Assembly (NCBI GenBank): GCA_034440615.1
Contig: JAOTOM010004150.1
Coordinates: 167,506-231,505 of the forward strand
Length of the DNA: 64,000 nt
Direction: 5' to 3'
Source of the DNA: Ashinkailepas kermadecensis
Taxonomy: Eukaryota; Arthropoda; Thecostraca; Neolepadidae
Part shown: piece by piece, positions 23,342 through 33,669 of the stretch
Layout of the letters: each line of letters begins with the position of its first letter
How positions within the stretch are numbered: the first letter of the stretch is position 1
Position numbers and translations under genes: made by a program
Notes under the pieces: model-generated
Seen by the model: only the letters and a program-made list of their open reading frames with translations
What the model was told of the DNA's origin: nothing
Database searches by the model: none

Positions 23342-25544
23342 CAGACTTGTGCTCGACTCGAGTTGAATCAAGAATCGACTGATGAATCAATCGTTTTTGG
23401 ATGAGTCGCGAGTTGAATCGATTCTTTTCCCCAAAACATATCTTGAGTCGCGAGTTGAATCACATCTTCCTTTAAAAAAAATGAGTTGAATCAGGAATCA
23501 ATCATTTGAATCACAATGAGTCATTTGAGTCTTGTGACTCAAATGCAAGCTACGAACAAATGATATACAGCATGTATCTTTGTAAATAGTATGCCATGAC
23601 ACAAAGTAGGGAGTAAAACACAGTACAATTATTCATGCTTAGCAATACAATTGTCAACTTATCAGCTGCCAGTGAATAAAAAATGAGGGGTACTTAAGTT
23701 ATTTACCAAAAACGGATAACAATAACTACAAATAAGTATTAATGTTAAGCTTGGTATTCACAATCAGTATCATGCATGAGTCAAACCTAGTGCCAGGAAC
23801 ACAACACAGAAATGCGATGTGATTGTGAAAAAGAATATGGAACCGAAACGGACCTGGACTGCAACAGGCATCTGCACTGAATAAAATTGTGTTGGTTTGT
23901 GTGACAAATAACAAACCTGTGCGTGTGACAAATAGCAAATACAGGGTACCTTTACTAGAAGGTAGATCGAAGTTTTCCTTCAAGCCCACATGACGTCATT
24001 CGAAGTTAAAAAAAAAAAAATATCAACTTGGTTGCAGACAGCCATTGCATCTCACGCCATCATGCAGACACGCCATTGCATCTCAAATCATATGCAATGG
24101 TCACTTTAATTTGCTTCGTAGCAAATATATTTGTCTTCTGCTCACCAGGTGAATTATAATCTTGTCCCATTCTTTCCAGTGAGCATTTGTTCTGACACAT
24201 TTTATTATCATGCATGGACAAGGTCTGATTTGTGCATTGGAATCCGGCATGTGGAGAGGAATATTCTGTAGTCATCGAGTATGGAGAATATTTTTCTTCA
24301 AACCTTATGTATGGTAACTGAATTTGGACCCATTTCAGTGAATTTTGAGCACTTTTACTTGATCACAGCAGTTCGTTGTCAAAAGTTAATAACTTAGGAA
24401 ATTCAACTTCCAGATGGAAAAACAACAAATAATTTTCTGGAGAGGCTAATGTTCGGGATCCCATAAATCTAGGATCAGCCTATTTTTCCAAACATGTACC
24501 TACCTACCTACATTGACATACAGCAGTTGTTCAACACAATTTTTTTTTATAGGCCAGCTAGACCCAGGGCATGATGCATTCTTCCTTGATGAATCTTGCA
24601 TGGATTGTTGATGATACATGCATAATTGAACATTTATGTATAACACCATTGTGATCTAGGAATGCCCTCCTGAAACTTGCAACTCGACTGAAACTCTCCT
24701 GCCACTGGGGAGAAGAAGCTATGGCGCACGTAGCGCCCCCTGACTGTCCTTTCTTCCGCTCTTGAACGAGGGTGACAACTTGAACATGCAAAATGGATGG
24801 TAGAGGGCGCCTACCAATATCAGGAACAAGCCCTATATTTTGGAGGCACTTGATGGTGAGCCTGCCGGAAATGTCACATTGTTAGGCAGGACGATTATTA
24901 CTGGGTCATTTAGGATACGCTTTGCTGAAGCTAAATAATAGGTCTTTCAATTAGAATACGTCAAAGTACCCTACATTGCCATAAAGTATGCAAGATAGCG
25001 TAGAGAAAGTCGATAAAATTGCGTGTAAGCCAATGGTGAAGGGAAACCTTCAAGCCCGCTACCAAACCAACTTCGTGGGGGCAACAAACCAACGCAATTT
25101 CATACTGTGAAGATACCTATTGCAGTGCAGCACCTGGGTGCTATGTTGAAGTTAGGTGGTGTGTCAGGTATATATGATTCAGGTTGTGCATCATGCTGAT
25201 GTGGATTGAAGTATTATCCACTCATTGCTTTGCATATGCATTGACAACCATTCATCTCATTAATGTGTTTGAGTCAATTACTTTATGCACATGCACGTGC
25301 ATTTATCTGTATATTTATCCTATATATCAACCATTACAGTGCATGACGAATGATAAATAATGTGAGGTCAAAACAAAGTTATAGCAAAAATAATATATTC
25401 AATAGATGTTTAGATGTCGGAGCATCTTCGTTAGTGTGTAAATAAATACTAATTTCCTTCTTTAATTAGACACAGATGAAGATGCGTTGACATCAAACTG
25501 TCTGCCGAAATTTTTTTTTTGCTATAACTTTGTTTTCACCTCAC

Positions 25545-25601
<57 letters not shown>

Positions 25602-25932
25602 TATTTATATATATATTATATTATATTTCATATATATATATATTATATTTTACATATATATTATATTTTATATGTATATATATATATAAATAGTGCGTGG
25701 GCAGTGCACACCGAATCATATGGCTTATGAGTCTGATACCATTGAGTCGGATCTGAATCGAATCAAATTTATGTTTGAGTCGTGAGTTGAATCGGATCTC
25801 TGTGAGCTCTGAGTCTGAATTGAGTCGAATCAAATAATTTTGACCTGCTCTGAATCATGAGTTGAATCGGATCTCAAGATATATGAGTCAAATGCGAGTC
25901 GACCCAAAGAATTTGAGTCGAGCACAAGTCTG
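23342..25932. mobile_element. 2.5-kb hAT-like non-autonomous transposon, copy 2 (inverted relative to copy 1)
   Basis: Ends CAGACTTGTGCTCGACTCG and TTTGAGTCGAGCACAAGTCTG, flanked by a perfect 8-bp duplication GACAGAGT (23334-23341 and 25933-25940). Homologous to 4383-6906 along its length but inverted. Shared landmarks are the GACTCA-rich ends, the GACGTCAT-AGCCC-GAAGGAAAAC block near 23960-24000 and the (TA)n near its right end. The shared internal part also includes GATGCGTTGACATC-type sequence near 25470. No transposase frame. Inserted in the RT of LINE-B copy 3. Confidence 0.85.
25546..25690. repeat. (TA)n microsatellite in hAT-like copy 2
   Basis: TA dinucleotide array with TTATTTAT and TATTTTA interruptions, at the position corresponding to 4556-4871 of copy 1. 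Confidence 0.95.
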
Positions 25933-25940
25933 GACAGAGT

Positions 25941-26346
25941 ACACGAATGGTCCCTGAAGTATGATTTCATTTTTTTCGGCCCAAAATCTGCAACACTGAT
26001 ATTTAGTAAATTGATACCCTGCCCAAACCCAGACACACCGCTTCACCTCGGGAACAACCACATACCTTTTGTAAATTCATTTAAATTTCTTGGTATTATT
26101 TTAGACCGTAGGCTTTCAATGCATAAACACATCAAACACATCCAGAACAAATGTTTTCACCGACTCAATTTATTTCTATGCATCACTTCTTCATCACTTG
26201 GAGCCGACCGCCATACACTTCTACTACTCTACAAATCTTTATTTCTACCCATAATAGAATATGGATCCGTAGTATATGCCGGTGCCAGCACATCCTCCTT
26301 AAACAATTTAGACACCATTAAAACAAAAATTATCCGTATCGCACTC
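25941..26346 (+). pseudogene. LINE-B copy 3, RT thumb segment
   Basis: Resumes directly after the target duplication: HEWSLKYDFIFFGPKS, PDTPLHLGNNHIPFVNSFKFLGIILDRRLSMH, SSLGADRHTLLLLYKSLF and IIEYGSVVYAGASTSSL. Stops at RIAL where the Penelope-like insertion begins. Confidence 0.86.
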
Positions 26347-26350
26347 AAAT

Positions 26351-27118
26351 GTGGCCCACCCGATAGCCACTAAAAAGGCCGTTTTAACATCCCAAATGAG
26401 GAGAGCAGCACGAGTCTCCTCCGATACTATTTCATGCGAGCGGAGCCTTGCGAAGATGACAACTCTTTTCCTGGAAAACGGATACCCAGCACATCGGGTA
26501 CACTCCGCCGCTCGTGCTGTTCACCCTCACAACAGGAGTAGGATAAGTGGGCAACGTCGGCATCGAGCGGGTAGTAATCCCAACTATGTTTACATGAGAC
26601 TTCCATTTGTCGATGACCAACTTTGTCGACAGGTAAACGCAGCCATCCGTTCGTCTCATCTAAACCATGTTAGGGTAGCCTGGACTAGCGGACCTACGCT
26701 GAAATCTTACCTGGTCCGCTCAGCCCTAGAAATGCCGCCATGCCCTGCTGGTAGAAGAACGTGCCACACCTGTATCAACGGGCTCAAAGGTAGATGCACG
26801 CGAAAAAACGTAGTTTATAAAATAACGTGCAACCGCTGTCTTGGAATATTTTATGTCGGTGAAACCAAACGTAGTATCAGGGATAGGTACAATGAGCACT
26901 TGGGAGATGCCAGACTTCGGAGAGCATACACACCTTTAGGCGAACACATGATCGACAAACATTATAACATGGAACACAGCGACACTAACACAAACTTCAA
27001 AGTAGAAATTCTAGCAACAGCCAGGGACAACGCTGATCTAAAGGTCCTCGAATCTCTACACATACGTAATCTACGGCCGCAACTAAACACGCAAACGACG
27101 TCTTGGTATATCACTTAA
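26351..27118 (+). CDS. GIY-YIG endonuclease of a Penelope-like element (partial polyprotein)
   Basis: 255-codon open frame, truncated at the 5' end by insertion, so its first Met is not the original start. The linker includes FLENGYPAHRV. A Cys-rich finger (CPAGRRTCHTCINGLKGRC) precedes the nuclease: VVYKITCNRC (degenerate GIY), IFYVGETKRSIRDRYNEHLGDARLRR (YIG variant YVG plus conserved Arg), TPLGEHM, and DLKVLESLHIRNLRPQLN with the catalytic Glu. In Penelope-like elements this domain nicks target DNA for priming. The frame is intact and ends naturally at 27118, suggesting a recent insertion. A related but damaged copy lies at 46645-47086. Confidence 0.87.
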   Translation: MAHPIATKKAVLTSQMRRAARVSSDTISCERSLAKMTTLFLENGYPAHRVHSAARAVHPHNRSRISGQRRHRAGSNPNYVYMRLPFVDDQLCRQVNAAIRSSHLNHVRVAWTSGPTLKSYLVRSALEMPPCPAGRRTCHTCINGLKGRCTRKNVVYKITCNRCLGIFYVGETKRSIRDRYNEHLGDARLRRAYTPLGEHMIDKHYNMEHSDTNTNFKVEILATARDNADLKVLESLHIRNLRPQLNTQTTSWYIT

Positions 27119-27376
27119 ATTACATAAACACAAATTATATTTTATGTATTACGCGTTATATTGGATCTATGTCTATATATGTTCGTGAGTGTATGTATCG
27201 ATATGTATATGGGCCATCGGCTCGGGCTTCCTCAGAGGATTCTATCTTGGCATAGTTTGTTTCTGGTTTGGAGTTTCTTTAAGTGTCTGCACCACTGAGG
27301 AGGCTTTCCCGCATTCCACGTGTCTTTTGCACGCTTTTTTTGCTGGCGTGCTTTTTTTTTCTTCAATTGTTAAAAC

Positions 27377-27464
27377 TTGACATTTTTATATCACTCCTGA
27401 CGATGGCCCCTGGCCGAAACGTTGAGTAATAAAGTATAATCCTTAACGTTACTTTTAATGTCAA
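27377..27464 (+). ncRNA. Hammerhead-ribozyme-like motif in Penelope-like 3' UTR
   Basis: Outer arms TTGACATT (27377-27384) and AATGTCAA (27457-27464) are perfectly complementary. Core CTGACGA (27397-27403) is followed by U, stem GGCC-CCT-GGCC, then GAAA (27416-27419). A third stem ACGTT/AACGT (27419-27423 and 27445-27449) leads to GUU. This matches the hammerhead order CUGANGA-stem II-GAAA-stem III-NUH. Hammerheads are known in Penelope-like elements. Weak points are an extra U at the base of stem II and no base pairs next to the core in stem I, so it may be a decayed ribozyme. Confidence 0.5.
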
Positions 27465-27513
27465 CTCAGCACTTCCTGGTATATTGAAGGTCGTATGCTT
27501 TCTTTACACGCAA

Positions 27514-28781
27514 CGTATCGCACTCGGTGCAATGACTACTTGACCCATCATTTCTTTAGAAGCCGGAGCATGAATCCCTCCATTAGCTCTCAGACGAATG
27601 CAACAGACACTCAGGTATGCGTAAACAAAATCCATTTCACAAAAACCACCCCACACACACATCCTTGCACGTTCTTCCAAACATACATCATGATTATCTC
27701 GGTCCAGCGGAAAAAAAAGAGCTGGCCTCGCTATAGCTTCTCGGATCAAAACATTTTCTGCAAAACTTCATTTCACTATTCCACTGATTATTTATATTTC
27801 TCTACCAACCACAGCACCCTGGCAGATGGCCGAACGACACATTTTTATCTCACCACCACTCCAAAATCACAGGTTTGTCCAGAATATGGCCAACAAAAAT
27901 TCCACCAGTTTCGGTCTCGATATCGCCATGTTCCTTTTGTTTATACTGACGGATCCAAGGAAGCCAACATCACAGGAAACGCCATTTTTGCGGGAACATA
28001 CAAAAAGCAACATCGTTTACCGGACGGAACCTCAATTTTCATTGCCGAATTACATGTCATTCTTATTGCTCTCCGTTATATCCGCAATCGTTTCCTTTGT
28101 GACCCCATGCGCAGCGTCGTCGTTTGTTCCGACCCTAAATCTGTCCTTCAATCACTTTCTTCACTTTCTTTTTCGCACCATTGCCATATCTCCATTTCGG
28201 ACACACTTCAAACACTTCATCACATAGGCGTGAAGGTCCGTTTCCTGTGGGTGCCCAGTCACTGCGGCATCCCAGGAAACGAAGAAGCCGACAAATTAGC
28301 AAAAGCATCACTACACCTACAAAACATCACAGAAATCCCACCACTCTTCGAAGGCATTAAATCATCAATACGGCAGAGCAATCGACATTTTTTTACTCAA
28401 AATTGGACACAAAACACAAACCATACACAGTTACGCGTCATCAAACCTGGCGTCGACACCTGGACCACATCATATAAAAAAAACCGTCTCGAAGAAAAAG
28501 TACTATCGCGTTTACGTATTGGCCGTACTTTTCCTACCCGTCGACATATATACACGGCTTCATTTCGACCTTCATGCCCATCATGCAACACCCATCTTAC
28601 AGTCACACATATACTCCTACACTGTCAACAACACCATGGCCCTCGAAAAACACTTACCGACTGCTGCCGAACACACAACATTCCATTTTCTTTACCCACG
28701 CTACTGGGAGATGAACACCCTTTTCTAATCAAACTACTTTTCATCTTTCTCCGACAAACAAACTTGCTCCAGAAATTATAA
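27514..28781 (+). pseudogene. LINE-B copy 3, connection and RNase H domain
   Basis: The long frame 27495-28781 stays open. YTDGSKEANITGNAIF, FIAELHVILIALRYI, VVCSDPKSVLQSL and FLWVPSHCGIPGNEEADKLAK give a complete RNase H motif set. They are followed by LSRLRIGRTFPTRRH and the Cys tail CPSCNTHLTVTHILLHC. The RNase H part is intact, although the thumb region upstream (27526-27830) has frame damage. Stop at 28779-28781. Confidence 0.85.
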
Positions 28782-28880
28782 ACTGACTGTTACAGCATAA
28801 TAGTTTTCTGTTCTTTTTTCCACGGCACGAAATGTCCTGAGGAGGCCGAAGTGCCTATTGTAATAAAACTCAAATTAAAA

Positions 28881-29329
28881 AGTACATTTCAGGTGAAGTT
28901 ACGTCAATGACCCTAAATGCTCTTAGATGGGTCAATGACGGATACAAACACGTCGGTATCAAAACGATATATATTTTTTAAAATATACAGTAAGTACATC
29001 ACCTTGCAACATTCAAAATTAGTCGTTTAGGGGCAATACATCAGAGTAATAGCCGACAATTCACGATTTCAGCGAAAAATAGCCCGGGCCTTCTTATTAC
29101 GTCACAGCTCAGTAACCTGCCTGGACATCTTCAAATTCTTCACATCATGATATTGACAAATGATGTCCAATCAGCCACACCAAGCAACGGCGTATTAATA
29201 CGCGACGTTATTCCATGCTCACAACAAAAACACCCAAGGGATTGCATCAACCTCGTGCACGGGAGAGGGTGAACATGGGTCAGGAACTGCTACAGCATGC
29301 TGATTCTGTCTACAGGGTGCCTATATGCC
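28881..29329. other. No gene recognised
   Basis: Unique-looking AT-moderate sequence between the LINE-B 3' end and the minisatellite. No supported frame, RNA gene or terminal repeats seen. Confidence 0.6.
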
Positions 29330-29575
29330 GTTGATACTGGTTACTGCCACCCCAGACAGATGTTGCTGGCTACTGGCCACAGGCCACCACTGGCCGTTGA
29401 TATTCGTCATTGATCCCACTGTAGGCCAGCGACTCTGGCCACTGGCCGCTGATATTCGTCACTGACCCAACCGTAGGCCAGCGACTCTGACCACTGGCCA
29501 CGGGCCACCACTGGCCGTTGATATTCGTCACTGGCTCCACTGTAGGCCAGTGACTCTGGCCACTGGCAGCGGCTG
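29330..29575. repeat. Minisatellite, about 52-bp unit (CTGGCC...GATATTCGTC)
   Basis: Units with GCCGTTGATATTCGTCA and GTAGGCCAGCGACTCTGGCC recur near 29393, 29445 and 29512, preceded by a partial unit near 29330. Unit length varies because of an extra CCACGGGCCAC segment. Confidence 0.8.
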
Positions 29576-30110
29576 CCGCCGGCTGCGAGTGCCCTACATC
29601 TGTAGATGTTTTCTCAGCGAAAGTAGCGGCGCGATCGCTTATGGAGGAGGCTCACTTTCCAGCGTAGCGTGACTCGGGAACACCTAGCCCCTCGGGTCAG
29701 GACCGGAGGCCGGCCTTGGGTGGCCGCCGCGTCACAGACAGTCGTCACGCGACCGGCACGCGGTTGTCACGCCGTTGCGACCGTGCGACAAGTGAAGTGA
29801 GAGCGAGACGGCGCGCGCACGCCGGCCGCCGGGCGTGAAGCGACTGTGACGGCGCACCGCCGACGCCCCGCCCCGCAGTCGCCGCCGTAACGGGCCGCGT
29901 CCGGAGGCCCCGTACACGGTGGACAGCTCGCGCCGCGCAGCCGCCGGCGGCGGCGGCCATTCCAGAACTGCTGGAGCTGACCGCAGATCCAATCCGACCC
30001 AATCGGCCATAACCGATGCCGTCCTCGGCCTTCCCACGCAGTGAGCCATGGAGTCCTTTGGCCATCCTACTTCGGAAAAATTGTTGGAGTGGTGGTGGTG
30101 CTAGCAACGT
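29576..30110. promoter_or_regulatory. CpG-dense block, possible promoter or first exon
   Basis: About 530 bp very rich in CG dinucleotides (GGCGCGCGCACGCCGGCC, GCCGCCGGCGGCGGC), in sharp contrast to the neighbouring DNA. Reading frames on the minus strand (29732-30107) are Arg/Ala-rich and look compositional. No TATA box or confident start is visible. A similar CpG-dense block at 37367-37742 would lie only about 230 bp away if the 7-kb element 30343-37358 were absent. Confidence 0.4.
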
Positions 30111-30547
30111 GTACCCTGCGGCCCAAAAATATTAGAAGCACGCCACATATGGTGTCATGCTAAAAACCTGATATTTTCAGGTCTGCAAGCCTCTCAATTA
30201 TATTCCTATCACCTATGGGTGAATATTATATTGGAGGGACCCGAGTTCCTTCAAAGCGATAGGGAGCTATGTCTGTGCTACCCAATCAGCGTCGACAACA
30301 GCAGCAAAACATACCAGAAAAGCATCATAAGAGAGCAACAACCAGTGGCGTCGCCACGAAATCCTTCCAGGGGGGGCAAGGTCGAAAGGGGGCCTCCTGT
30401 TTCCCGAAAGGGGGCCTCCATTGTGTTATGGTCTCATATTGTTTTAGGCTCTTATGCTATGGTTCGAGGATGGGGAACATGATTTCATATTCGTTTTTCT
30501 TTGTTCTTGGCATGGTGCATCATTTACTCAAAACGCAATAGCACTAA

Positions 30548-30904
30548 TCATTTTCGCTGAAAACTGGGCCATACCAGGGTATAAATAAGTAATATTTGGA
30601 TGCATACATAAGTGCCAAAACAAACCATCGTCTCAATGCTTTCTCGAATTTTCCCGCTGGCCTCTAGATTGCAGCGAGCTGGCGGGGCTGGGGCTAAGCA
30701 TATCTTACAGATATCTGCCATTGATAAACCCACTTTTAAGTCATCCAAGTCTAACTGAATATAGCTAGATTCATCACTACTGTTATTTATTCCCACCAGC
30801 TTGATGTCACAAGCAAAGCTTGAACGACCATTTCTCAGTCCAAGGACGACAATGTCGCAAAGGTGACAACGAGAAGTGGATTGCATTGGTTTTCTGAGCG
30901 CCAT
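30548..30904 (-). pseudogene. CR1/L2-like LINE RT fragment
   Basis: FACDIKLVGINNSSDESSYIQLDLDDLK matches the palm segment FADDIKLVG...IQLDLEDIKKWAD of the related fragment at 57860-58069, with the first catalytic Asp lost (FACD). LSMADICKICLAPAP follows in degraded form. Located inside the 7-kb element. Confidence 0.65.
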
Positions 30905-31635
30905 CTTAGGAATTTATTTATTTTTATAACATTTCGTGCTGGCTACAAGGCAACTGTCACACGAGCTAAAATATATCCTCAGCGAATAAATTCACGGCAA
31001 GAACAAGCATTGAACAGCAATGCATAAATCACAATGCAACAATGCAACAATGTCAGTACATACATAATCCAAGCCTTCAAATTCCACGCCGTCACGCCCA
31101 TCGTTTTCGCTGTGCTGTACCGTTTTGTAAATGAGTTTGAGAAGGTATGGAAGCTGGGAAGCTCTAATCATGCAGGCTGTAATAACAGAAAAGAAGTTTG
31201 TTGGAAGAAAATGCATTTAAAAACATCATTCATCCCATTTTATATGGGGCATGGATGTTGTATTGTATGCTTATGAGGGGTAATTTGTCCCCTCAATGTT
31301 GGCGTTTCCCCATGGGCGTATGTTTCGGAAAATTATTGAGGGACCAGTGCAGTACCTATATTTGCGTCAAGCAGGAGGGGGCAAACGGATTTGCGGGGGG
31401 AGGGGGGCACCTACGCCCATTAAAAAGCCCTTGGATTTCGACCGCTATTTTATCAAAGGGTACATTTCGAAATAATATACTTAGTCATCAACTAAATTGT
31501 CCTGTGGAGGGGCCTAATCTACCACTATGGTTTCTGATTGGTCGGATTTCAACCCTAACTCCACCACTCAGTTCTTAGGTTTTCTTTTGGTATCCCTTGA
31601 TAAGTTACCTCACACTGCTGAAATTACACCTATAC
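30905..31635. other. Interior of the 7-kb element, no gene recognised
   Basis: Short frames only. AT-moderate sequence with a GC-rich patch near 31370-31410. Confidence 0.5.
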
Positions 31636-33669
31636 CACAAAACCGGATCGGTATCCAAAAAATCAAGCTGGAGCCCTCCAGAAAAGGAGAGATTCCAACA
31701 AATAAATGTCCGGGTCAGGAAAATGGTTCTGTTGCACCGAATATTTTTTCCAGATGCCTTCAAAAATTGCGTATGACACCGAAAAGCATACCGAATCTCG
31801 AAAAATAGAGGTGGGATACAAAAACATGACGCCAGAGGTTCGCAAAATCAGGCCGGGATTCGGACTTTTAAAAAAAAACAGAAGAGATCCACAAAAATCG
31901 CGTTGAGCCCAGAAAGCTGGCGTTGGGTCTCCGAAACCACGCGCCCGGGCGCGATAAGTCGCGCTGGGACCCAGAAAAAATCGCACCGAAGCCCCAAAAT
32001 CATACTGGGGCCCCACAAATGTGCGTCAGAAGCCCCAAATATACACAGCGGGACCCTAAGAGTACGACGGTGCCAGAAAATACAACTAACCCTCCAAAGC
32101 GCACAGAGTCTCCCAAAAAGCGATAGGGGCTTAAAACATGCGTTGCAGCCCTAAATAAACATACCGGGAGCTCTAAGAAAAATACACTGCAAGTTCGCAA
32201 GGCGCACAGGAACCATGAGAACGCACAAGGGCCTGGAAAAGAGGCTGGAGCCACAAAAGGCAACATGGTTCCAAAACGTACAAAACGACAGGGAGCTAAA
32301 GAAACACATCGGGATCTTCGAAAACGCCCCGACACGTAAAAAAATACTCGGTGCACAAAAAAAAAACACAACAAAGCCCTAAAATGAGCAGGGTTTCGAA
32401 GATGTATTAGGCCCATAACTTCAAAGTAAAATGTATTACCCACCACTTTAAAATACAAAACTTCACAATTTCAGGCATTCCAGTTCATAGCACCCGGTCG
32501 CCACGACGGCAACGTCAGTGCACGTGCACACCCATTTTTCGTATTCGGTGCATTCGCCACACTTCGTGCGATGATATGGTTTCTGCTAGGCCTTCTGCGT
32601 TTTGCTAATTGCTGCCACCTGATAGACTTGCGCCATATTTGGCGTGATGGAATGATTCGTATGGGCGTTCGCTGCGAAAAGTCGATTGATTAAATTCGAT
32701 CATTAGTTTCCTACTTCTCACATCTTCTGGTAGTTATGAAATGTGGTTTCCGCTGAGCTTTGATGCACTTCATATCTTTGCTGCTATGCTCCCAGATTGG
32801 ATACCGAACCGAGGCCAAGCCTCAGCGTTCTTTTTTAACCCGTTGCGTCTTTCTTGGTCTATGATTGTGCATTATGGCTCCAATCCATTTTTGTTAGGAG
32901 CCTAAAGCATTTTCGAACCCCCTGCTCGTTTTAGGGTTTGTTGCATTTTTGTGCACCGATGATTTTTTTTGACGTGTCGGGGTGTTTTCGAAGATCCCGA
33001 TGTGTTTATTTAGCGCCCGGTCTTTTTGTTTGTTTTGGAACCATGTTGCCTTTTGCGGCCCCAGCTACCTTTTTAGGCTATTGTGCGTTATCATGACCCC
33101 TGTGTGCCTTGAGAGCTTCCGGTGTATTTTTTATACCTCCCGGTATATATATTTATGGCTGCAACGCATGTGTTAAGACCCTGTCGTTTTTGTGATACTG
33201 TGCGCTTTGGAGGGCCAGTTGTATTTTCGGCCCACGCTGTGCTCTTAGGGTCCCGATGTGTTTATTTTGGGCTTCTGACGCACACTTGTGTGGCCCAAGT
33301 ACAATTTTGGGGCTTCGGTACGATGTTTCTAGGTCCCAGAGCGGCTTATCGCGCCCAGTCGCGTGGTTCCGGAGACCCAACCCCAGTTTTCTGGGCTCAA
33401 TACGATTTTGTGAAACTTTTCTGATTTTTTTTAAAAGCCGAATCCCGGCCTGATTTCTCGAGTCCTTCGCGCCTTGTTTTTGTATCCCACCTCGATTGTT
33501 CGAGATCCGGTTTGTTTTTCGGTGCCGTACGCAATTTGTGAAGGCATCTGATAATATGTTCGGTGCTCCAGAGCATTTTTTTTTACCTGGGCATTTAGTT
33601 GTTGGAATCCATCCTTATTTTGGAGGGCTCCAGCTTGATTTTTTTCGGATACCGATCCGGTGTTTGTGG
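31636..33669. repeat. Long inverted repeat with about 765-bp arms
   Basis: Arm 31636-32402 matches, in reverse complement, arm 32906-33669. Examples are ACCGGATCGGTATCC against GGATACCGATCCGGT at the outer ends and TGCACAAAAAAAAAACACAA against TTGTTGCATTTTTGTGCA near the inner ends. The spacer is about 500 bp. Identity is moderate with many substitutions and small indels. Each arm is itself made of diverged short tandem units of the form GGGACCC..AAAA..CGC. Frames in the arms mirror each other and are not genes. Confidence 0.8.

Larger units (their letters stand above)
26347..27513 (+). mobile_element. Penelope-like element, 5'-truncated, copy 1
   Basis: 1,167-bp insertion flanked by a perfect 12-bp duplication CGTATCGCACTC (26335-26346 and 27514-27525) within LINE-B copy 3. 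It carries the end of the RT-endonuclease linker, a GIY-YIG endonuclease and a 3' UTR with a GACGATGGCC...GGCCGAAAC motif. The RT proper is missing, consistent with 5' truncation on insertion. Confidence 0.87.
22026..28880 (+). mobile_element. LINE-B copy 3 (plus strand), interrupted by two other elements
   Basis: Begins in the endonuclease-RT linker (TKRTPVPWWCIQISQAI, KRAFRKYLRHPDQHN) and runs through RT and RNase H to the LINE-B 3' end with hairpin GGCAC...GTGCC (about 28815-28850) and an AATAAAACTC A-rich end. It is interrupted by a hAT-like element (23342-25932) inside the RT palm and by a Penelope-like fragment (26347-27513) in the thumb. Each insertion has a clean target duplication. 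Its left edge abuts LINE-A copy 2 in opposite orientation. Confidence 0.87.

Noticed and set aside
29732..30107. Arg/Ala-rich protein frames in the CpG-dense block
   Set aside because: Two overlapping frames on the same strand of equal length with compositional bias only; no motif or splice evidence.
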